In this document: in pieces, positions 52,449 to 60,000 of the stretch
Layout: each line of letters opens with the position of its first letter
How positions within the stretch are numbered: position 1 is the first letter of the stretch
Assembly: GCF_963678635.1 (NCBI RefSeq)
Contig: NC_087065.1
Location: 22,589,254 to 22,649,253 of the forward strand
Direction: 5' to 3'
Source of the DNA: Symsagittifera roscoffensis
Lineage: Eukaryota; Xenacoelomorpha; Acoela; Convolutidae
Length of the DNA stretch: 60,000 nucleotides
Notes under the pieces: model-generated
Seen by the model: the letters and a program-made list of their open reading frames with translations, nothing else
What the model was told of the DNA's origin: nothing
Databases searched by the model: none
Program-made: the position numbers and the translations under genes

Positions 52449-55400
52449 ATGGCGATGGTTGCCAGTCTGAAGGATATGGGGTTTACCGATGAGCAAATGT
52501 AAGTTAAATAAATCAGTGGATCATTGATTTTACTAAAGCTGCAGAACGATGTTATAGGCTTTGCCCGGTTACGGAGTCTTTTACTGGTTCCGATTTGGGA
52601 AAAGATTTTTTCTGTACATATTGAATACTCAGTTTCCGATGTTTTCAAATAGTCCAGAAATTTTAATTTCCGGTGAATTTTTTTTTGGCGTTAGCGACCG
52701 TTATGCCATATTAAACGATGCAGGTGCGGATTCAATACCTTGTTGAAAATCAAAATACATTACTGCATCAGAATATGTAGAACAGGATATTCAGCCTAAC
52801 AAGTAGCTATCCTCTGCGATTACTATCACAATTAAGAAATGACAAAAGGTGATCTATTAAAAATCAGCGAAACATGTCGATCAGCTAGCTGAGTATTATC
52901 TAGAATATAATCGAGAAAAAGTTGTTTTCTTTTACAGGCGTAATTTCTCAGTTGTTCAAGAAATCATTCTTATCGCTTGCCTTCTTATGTACCAAAGTTG
53001 GGTAATTCTGAGTTTCTGAAGGTTTTTCTTGATTTTTTTGAGGGACGCCCTCGAATGAAAAAGTTATCGCAAATGCGGTCCTTTGTTTAATTTTTGGAGT
53101 CGTGAAACAAAAGCAAGTTTTAAATTTGTTGGAATAAATTATCGCAATTCTATGCAATTATCTATGATGTTCAATATGTAAGCGCGATGCATTTGAACTC
53201 GACAAATTAATCCAAATTTTGAATGAAATTCAATTATTTTCCAAATTAATTTGAGGCAAGCCAATTGGCCCTAATAATTCTATATTAGATTTAATTTATC
53301 AGTACCTTTTAAACAGCATGTTCAGTTGTTGTATTCCGTTTGTCTTTTAACTACTTTGCTTGTTTGCAAAGTGAAGCTTGGCCACTGTGTTACTATTCCG
53401 ACACAAACTATGTTGTCTTATTTACAAATTTGGTTTGTGCAGTGTAGCATTCCTTGTCACCTGGCTACATCTTCAAAACTGAGATCAGTTTAACTCTGAG
53501 GGATGTCAGCTACATTACTCGCAATCGTTGAACCGTTGAATAATTGGTTTGTAATGATGAGTGTTTTTTTTTGCTAGGCAGCATGCGGTTATTAATAAAC
53601 CTATTTTATTAGCAATAGTCTTATAAGTCTCTCATTACCCTTTTTTGATTTTTGTTCAGTGTTTCAAGAGCTTTCGAAATTTTTGTTTCATTTGATATTA
53701 ATTATTAAGAGTCATGAACGTAGTGAACACTACACTCTTATACAGGTCTTAATGATTACACTTGCGAAGCAAAGTGTTTTAGTACGAACTTTCTTTTTTA
53801 CCCAACATAAGTCGCAAATATTTTTGCGAATTTTGTTGCAACTTAAAGTAACAATATTTGCTGCATCGAATTGTCATGACAGCTTATTTGTTGCACCTTT
53901 ATAGCTTATTGAAGATGTGCTTCGACATTCGAATATTTGTAAGTTTACACAGTTGATGCATTTTAATTCATCAACTGAGCCGAAAAAAGCTATTTGTTTC
54001 AAACGACATAAAAATTAAATGTATCTCTATTAAATTAAGCTATTTTTGAAATGCCTAATTTATACATAATGTGGCTTTATGATTTGCAACTTATTACATG
54101 CTAAGTTGTACCTTTTTGTATTTGGTGTTATTTTTGCTGCATCGAATTGGAAATTTATTAGCATATGTAGCTGGCTGCGTTTATGGTGGCTAGTTTTGGG
54201 GATTTTCAGCATCCGTGGCTGAATCGTTACTGCGTGAGACTCAAATTTACTAGGTCGCAGATTTCTGCTAGTTCGAGTTTTTGCTCAGCCTTGAGTTCTT
54301 GGAAATTCGAGGCTTATTTCTACTTTTTCGTTTTTCACTTGATAGAACTGCTTTTTGGTCGTGTTCTGGTAAGTGTTTGCGAAGCCCAGCTTCGCCTCTG
54401 TGTTATTTTTGTTATTTGAAAACTTTAAAAATTGTTTACGCTCTAATTCGATTTTTAACTTTTGATTTCTTTTTACGTTCAGTTCATTTTCTTTGTTAAA
54501 AGAAAAGGAAACTCCACTATCGAACAGCAAAAGTGTAAAGGTCGCGAAAAATTTATCGACTTCTAGATTCGGAAGGGGATGTTAGTTTCGAGATTGCCCA
54601 GCGGAATGAAAACTTTATAGGTTTTGAATTATAGATTTACGCTAAGCGGGCGCAAGTAGTAGCAGGTGTTTGGTATACCAACAGATGAATTCTTTGAATC
54701 ATTTTTTCAACGGGTGAAATATCTTTAAGCAAAGATATTTCACCCGTTGAAAAAATTATTCATAGAATTCATCTGTTGGTATACCAAACACCTGCTACTA
54801 CTTGCGCCCGCTTAGCGTAAATATAACGTACAAGCCTGGGATGACAAAGACTAAGCTATCGTTTGTCTGTTTTTTTTTCGTTGGCTCAGTTTCCACAGCA
54901 TGCAATTTTCTTCTGATTTAAGCCATTTTTATAATAATTGAAAAACATCATATTGAGTTTAAAGGAATTTAGCTAATTTTTTTTTCTACAAAATAATTTT
55001 TATTTATTTATTTTTTCAATATCAATAGCTTTAATATGTTTGATGCACTTCTGTAGTGATTAGAGTCTTATTTTAGGACTTTTCCTTAAAAAGCAAATAA
55101 AATCATCAAGTTGAAAAATGTTTTGAATCGAGGTTTTTTTTTCGGTTTCTAGGTTTTTTGTAACATTTTTTCAACGTTCTGATGGCTCTTTTTTTTTCAT
55201 ATTACTTTTAAGCGCAAGAATGATTGGAGTTTTATGTTTGAAGCTATCTGAAGTTATGAGTTTTATCTGCTTTCAAAATTTTGAGGAAACAACCGGCCAT
55301 AATTTCAAAGTGTAAAGGAGAATGAATTTATCGTGGTTAGTCTTGCAAAATTTCAAATAGTCATTATTATTTTTTGAAATAGTATTTCGGTTTATTGCAA

Positions 55401-58400
55401 TTGGTGTGAAGCTCCGATTCTCTTGGTTCTAATTTTCTTCCTGCTGCTTAGTTTGCACATCTTTCTTCATTTTTTTCAAAGGATTGACTTATAGCTTCTT
55501 ACATGAAGTGTTCTGGTTGGGGTTTGGTAGATTTCACGGCATTGAGCTGAATAGGTATTGGACTTAATAAAAACTTTTTGAATTTTCAAGTTCGGATCTC
55601 TTGGCAATTGTTTAGGCGCTAGCTTAGTTTGGTTTTCAAAGTGTATCGCAAGTTGTACAAGTCTCCTATAAATTCAAAAGATATTTTTGATCTACTAAAC
55701 AACCTCTCCCACTACACCCTTGCCCCTCCCCTGCAACAAAGGGGGGAGTTTGTTAAGTAGATCAAGTTAGTCAAATTTTCGACCAATCAGAATGCAGCAA
55801 AATTATAAATCTCAATACAAAGCTCTAGTGCTAATTTACTGTATTTTTTTTTATAGCGGTCGAGATTTTTAGAAGACACCAGATGGGGATTGTTAAGTAG
55901 ATCCGATAATTTTCTTGCAGAGTTTGAAGAGTTGAATTGCTTCAAGCTTGTGGTTTTCAAAATAAAGAACAAACTGCTCAAATTAAATTCTCCGTTGCTT
56001 TAGAATTGCCTATTGTTCGGTAAAGTCAATTTCAGAGTGAATTTCAAATAACTGAAAAATGCTCAAAGTTAAAAACTATGATTTAACTTTTTTAAGCATA
56101 TTTTTTCTGGGTTTGTTAAAATATATCTCAGCTAATTGTTTCTCTTATTGTCACTCGCGCGGTGAACTAAAAAGTGTGCACCTATGCTTAGCTTTTTTAC
56201 ATACTCTAGCGAGCGTTGGTAGGGTTATTGATACTCTTGCGATACTATTAGTGATAATTTTTCCATTTTTTAGCCAAGCGGGACTAAAGGCAACAGGGAG
56301 CAAGGAAATGGAGACAGTCGTCAATTGGTGAGGAAAAAATACACTACTTTTTTTTCTACTGCAATATTGTTATTTCAATTTTTTACGCTACGAGAAGCAA
56401 GTCGGTACTACTATATACGTCAATTTGAGGGACACTATTTTTTATTACCAATCTACTACTTGCATATTCGGTTCTAATATTCTTATTCGTTTCTATTTTG
56501 TATTCAATTTTGTATATTGGTTACATTCGCATGACTCGCTGAGCAATAAACATTTCCTTACTTACCATGTTTGAGTTGAGGTTTTGCGCACATTTATCTC
56601 GTCAAATACAAGTCACGGCATGACTAAAATACCATTTTGTGAACTACCAATCGTGGTCACATTTTGCTTTCGGTGCTGTAAAAGCACAAATATCTCAGCA
56701 AAATTAAACTGAACATTGGCGAACTCTGAATTCAGACCTTTTTGAGCAATAACTTAATTCTTTTTGTCTTTCAACCAATTGGTAAGTCTTTTTCTGATCC
56801 AGAAATGAAGATAGACGCGAGTGTAGGACTTGGTGAAAGTGCTCAAAATAATTTAAAGAATCAAGTAATGAACTAGAATTTTTTTAGCATAAAGATACCA
56901 GAAGCTTGCACTATTCTTGTATTATTATGAAATCATAAAGTTATGTTTCTTCTAGATGAACTGAGGGTCTCAGAACCGATCATACTTACCTGGCGTCGAC
57001 CGTCCTCTGATCAAGCAGAGAGGTGGTCCAGGGCGAGGCCTCCGCATTGCACTGCGCGGAGGTTGACCCCTGCGATTTCTCCAAAGCGAGAAACTCGGAC
57101 GCACAATTTATTCGTGTTGGGACTGCGTTCGCGCTTTCCCTTATAAATGTGAAATATATTCAGTATCCTATAAATCCTCTATTACGAACAGAGCAGTTTT
57201 TCCTTTCCAGGATTCTCAGCAATCCCGATGCGACAATTGCTGCTACTGACGGAGCTACAGGAAGCGCTGCTGCATCTACTGGAAATGTTCTAGGAGCAGC
57301 TCCAGGTGCTGCTGCAGCAACCTCGGCAGATGATCCGGTTCCTGTAGCTTCTGAAACTGCCGATGTTGCCAAGTCTCTCAAATGCGAAGACTGTGGCAAG
57401 TTGTTGAAAAGTGCTTTAGATGCTGAAGCACATGCTGCGAAATCAGGGCATGCCAATTTCGCAGAAACGACGGAAGAAATAAAACCTCTGACGGAAGAAG
57501 AAAAGAAGCAGAAACTAGAAGAGTAAGATTTATGGATTTGAGCAATTTCTTGCTTCTTTTTTAAAAAATAGTACTTAGGGAGCTCTGATAACAAGCAAAA
57601 TTAATAAACTTTCCAGAAAGATTCGCATCTGGTAGGAATGTTTTTTTTTGAAATCGGTTATTTGAAATATCTAAAATATGCTCTTCTGATTTCTCGATCG
57701 TCCTATTTCTTTAGTTGATCGTTTATTTCTTTCTCATGAAGTTCTGATGTGAGTTTGTTTTTAGACTGCAGGAAAAGATGAAGCAGAGGCGACTGGAGCG
57801 GGAGGAGCAGGAAAAGAGAGAAGCAGTGGAAAAGGAGAAGCACAGGCGGAAGGAGGGACAGAACTTGGGCAACATCAAAGACGAGTGAGTCCCCGAGTAG
57901 TGCATTATTGCTGTCTTTTCGGTTATAACTCACCCGTTTCCTACTTGGCAAGAATATTTGAAGGACGAAATGGTTACATAGCAGTATTTAGACAACCGCG
58001 TATTCAGACTCGTCAGTATTTAGACAAATACTGTTTCAATCAGTCAGAATCGAGACAAAGAAGAAATTAATAAATAATTATGATTTATTCTGGATTATTT
58101 ATGTCTTTTCTCGATTCTGATTGGTTCATACAGTAATTGTCTGAATACTGACGAGTATGAATACGCGGTTGTCTAAGTACAGGCTGCACTCCAGACGAAA
58201 TAATACGCCAGCTAAATAAGAAGAGACATCAGACTCATACTCAAAAATTAATCTGACGAATTGGTATACGTTTGACAAGGCCCTTTTATTGGAAGCAAAG
58301 AAGATTTTGTGGGCAACTCATACTTTCAACTATTGCGGTTTTCTCGACATCTGAAAATCTTTCTCTTCAAAATAGCTGTAACCTCACCATTTCTAAGGTT

Positions 58401-58982
58401 GATTTTCATGACCGATGACGGGGATTACTGATTTCAGTTTCGAGAAGAAAGAGATGATGAAGCTGGCTGAGCAGAGAAGAAAAGAGAAGGAAGACGACAG
58501 ACTCGCAAGGTATGTTTCATCGCTCTTAGATGTACATACATAGATCAGAATTAAATTCAACTTAAGTGAAGCGCAAATTGGTGGTCAAAATTTCATCTTT
58601 TGGATTGCGCACTTAGCGCTGTAGGACTTTGCGCATGGTTACTGTTTTGAATCTTGAACTCAAGTTGACACATTCAAGACATGCCTATTGAATTGAAGGT
58701 AAATGACGATTCGTCTGAGGCAATAGCTTTTTTGCTGCAAAAAGTTTCAAGGTATTTTGCAACCAAAAATCTGCACAGCTCGGAACTAAAACGTGTTTAA
58801 GAGAAAAAGTGAAGGCAGACATTGCGAGAGATAGAGCCAACAAAAAGGCAGCCGCAGATTCCGCAAACAACCCAACACCCAATGCATCTCAGACATCAAA
58901 TGTGCAATCAGCCACCACCGCAGCTGTGCAGTCTACAACACCTGTGAAAACAGCTGCAGACTACAAAGAGACCAGAATACAG
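52449..58982 (+). CDS. UBXN1: UBX domain-containing protein 1 (UBXN1/SAKS1), 3' end outside window
   Basis: Exons are 52449-52498, 56274-56327, 57211-57522, 57765-57884, 58438-58509 and 58802-58982. All have GT-AG sites and consistent phases, giving 263 codons so far. UBXN1 links ubiquitylated proteins to the AAA ATPase p97/VCP. The split exons 1-3 rebuild a UBA domain (MGFTDEQ at the start, then a conserved second and third helix). Exon 3 then has an Ala/Thr-rich linker and a C2H2-like finger (CEDCGKLL, then H-x5-H), as in many invertebrate and plant homologues, followed by EEIKPLTEEEKKQKLEE. Exons 4-6 form the long charged helix (REEQEKREAVEKEKHRRKEG region) ending DYKETRIQ, exactly before the UBX domain, which must lie beyond 60000. 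The acceptor TTTTCAG is 2 bases before the ATG. Confidence 0.93.
54635..54822. mobile_element. Near-perfect 188-bp palindrome (foldback element)
   Basis: The arms 54635-54726 and 54731-54822 are inverted copies separated by a 4-base loop (AAGC). The ends read ATTTACGCTAAGCGGGCGCA and its complement. A few mismatches are present. It is too long and too symmetrical to be chance and is most likely a MITE; no clear target duplication was seen. It lies in intron 1 of UBXN1. Confidence 0.9.
55688..55764. mobile_element. Foldback element related to 50914-51005
   Basis: TGATCTACTAAACAACCTC at the left and GGGGGGAGTTTGTTAAGTAG followed by ATCA at the right are inverted repeats around a C-rich centre. 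The ends match the family at 50914-51005. A further single end (GATTGTTAAGTAGATCC) lies at 55888-55904. Confidence 0.75.
57984..58180. mobile_element. Inverted-repeat element, about 197 bp
   Basis: GTATTTAGACAACCGCGTAT at the left matches the complement of ATACGCGGTTGTCTAAGTAC at the right. Homology continues inward through the GACTCGTCAGTATT and CAGAATCGAGA segments, leaving an AT-rich centre. It lies in the intron between UBXN1 exons 4 and 5 and is best read as a MITE. Confidence 0.88.
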
Positions 58983-59290
58983 GTAGCAATTTTTTATGGA
59001 GTGGTAGAAAAGGGAGTCTTTTTGCCGATACAGATCGACTCGCGGGTTTCGAGTGTCTTGGAGTTGTTGATTACAACCAGTTTTGATTGAATTTGATGGA
59101 ACAACTATAGTTCCTTTTCATGAACTAATATTAGTTTAATTTTGATGAAGTTAATTTCATCTCCGATTCATGAAAATCTCCTTTTGAATTTGAAAAATCC
59201 TAATGAGAGGTCACCGCTTGCTGCTTACAACTTGTGCAAAAAAAACACTTGATAGTTGATTTAAAAAAAATCAAATTTCATGGCTTCTCC

Positions 59291-59318
59291 GGCACACTTG
59301 GTCTAGAGGTAACGCGTG
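59291..59318 (+). other. Left half of a tRNA-like (A-box) sequence, split by a MITE
   Basis: TTGGTCTAGAGGTAACGCG resembles a tRNA D-arm/A-box. Its continuation, including a B-box, lies at 59884-59930 beyond the transposon. The acceptor and T stems do not pair well, so it is a tRNA-derived SINE or a decayed tRNA gene rather than a functional tRNA. Confidence 0.55.
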
Positions 59319-59883
59319 CAGTGATGTCCATTAAAAAAAACAAGTTAAATTAATTTAAATTTTCATAAGAATTTCAATTTATTTAATTGTGAAATAATGA
59401 GCCCACTCAGTTTGAATGAAAAATTTTAATTTAAATCGAGCAATTTAAATTGAGAAAAATTTAAATTGCTCCGGCGGTATTCGATTTGACGCCAAAGTAC
59501 AGAGTTTACTCATGATAATTAGTTTCACATTTCATAGTTTCGCGGAAAAAGCAAACAATCTAAATTTTCACGACAAATTTGATTAACTTTTGTAGCAAAT
59601 AGATATGCCCAAAAAATTGCCTCTAGAATTCGTTTCACAAAATTGCGAGAAGCCCCCAAAATTGGCAGAAAAACTGGTTAAAAAATAGACTTAAGAAAAA
59701 TTTAAACTTCTGAAGGAAAATTTAAATACTAATTTTAAATACTAAATTTTAAATACTACAAAATTTTAAATACTAATTCTAAATACTAAATTTAATAATT
59801 TGAATTGATGCTAACAATTTTTATAATTTTCTTAATCAATTTTAATTCAAATTTCAATTTTTTTTTTTAAATGGGCATCACTG
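59319..59883. mobile_element. hAT-like MITE, 565 bp, with 8-bp target duplication
   Basis: The terminal inverted repeats are CAGTGATGTCCATTAAAAAA at the left and the complement of CAGTGATGCCCATTTAAAAA at the right. AACGCGTG flanks both ends (59311-59318 and 59884-59891). CAGTGATG-type ends with an 8-bp duplication are characteristic of hAT elements. The interior is AAATTTAAATT-rich and non-coding, so the element is non-autonomous. Confidence 0.93.
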
Positions 59884-59940
59884 AACGCGTGGTACGGCAA
59901 ATGTCCTAGGTTCGAATCCGGCTAGGAACTGTTTTTTTTT
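59884..59940 (+). other. Right half of the tRNA-like sequence (B-box and T-run)
   Basis: GGTACGGCAAATGTCC leads into AGGTTCGAATCCGG, a good B-box, then CTAGGAACTG and a run of nine or ten T, a pol III terminator. It joins 59291-59318 when the MITE and one 8-bp duplicate are disregarded. Confidence 0.6.
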
Positions 59941-60000
59941 CAAACTGAAAATATAAATTTTCAAAAAAAAATATCGGCCCATATTTTGTCTGATTGTTTC

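Noticed and set aside
1-60000. CRISPR arrays, bacterial operons or Shine-Dalgarno sites
   Set aside because: The regular repeats here are direct or diverged tandem units without unique spacers. Genes have spliceosomal introns, so the DNA is eukaryotic.

Overview
The window looks like invertebrate animal DNA. It is AT-rich, has GT-AG introns and carries many mobile elements. It contains two same-strand clusters of conserved host genes. The species cannot be named from the sequence. Six recognised host genes and one small unrecognised gene all have a pyrimidine-rich splice acceptor (usually ...TTTCAG) 2 to 36 bases before their ATG. That pattern is expected if mRNAs receive a trans-spliced leader, as in several invertebrate phyla.

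Layout. 1-6008 (+) is a GC-richer block of unrecognised coding frames. They chain end to end through a few frameshifts and in-frame stops, include a 402-bp tandem duplication and a likely small intron, and are open at the left edge. 7889 to about 16044 (-) is a decayed Ty3/gypsy retrotransposon (RT, RNase H, integrase). It is interrupted by two LINEs: a 687-bp truncated copy with a clean 7-bp target duplication, and a nearly complete CR1/L2-like element (about 9278-13990) that splits the integrase core. 17240-20080 (-) holds further LINE remnants around a small three-exon gene (18031-18543).

20796-33339 (+) is host cluster 1: a SLC15/PHT-type transporter, TOM22 with a long acidic extension, and an intronless Sec8/EXOC4. 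About 34.4-44.4 kb is a tandemly duplicated region. It carries PIF1/Helitron-like helicase remnants and repeated exons of an unrecognised minus-strand protein. A single macrodomain exon (TARG1/OARD1-like) follows at 44.7 kb, then a tandem array of about 165-bp units.

47432-58982 (+) is host cluster 2: LSM3, V-ATPase subunit d, and UBXN1, which runs off the window before its UBX domain. Several foldback elements lie in introns. A 565-bp hAT-like MITE with an 8-bp target duplication sits inside a tRNA-like sequence at the right edge.

The host genes are housekeeping functions: mitochondrial import, exocytosis, lysosomal transport and acidification, RNA processing, and p97/ubiquitin adaptor. They are grouped in threes, with only about 240-680 bases between each stop and the next acceptor. 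This makes the two clusters candidate operons. All coordinates and exon models here were read by eye; no similarity search was run.
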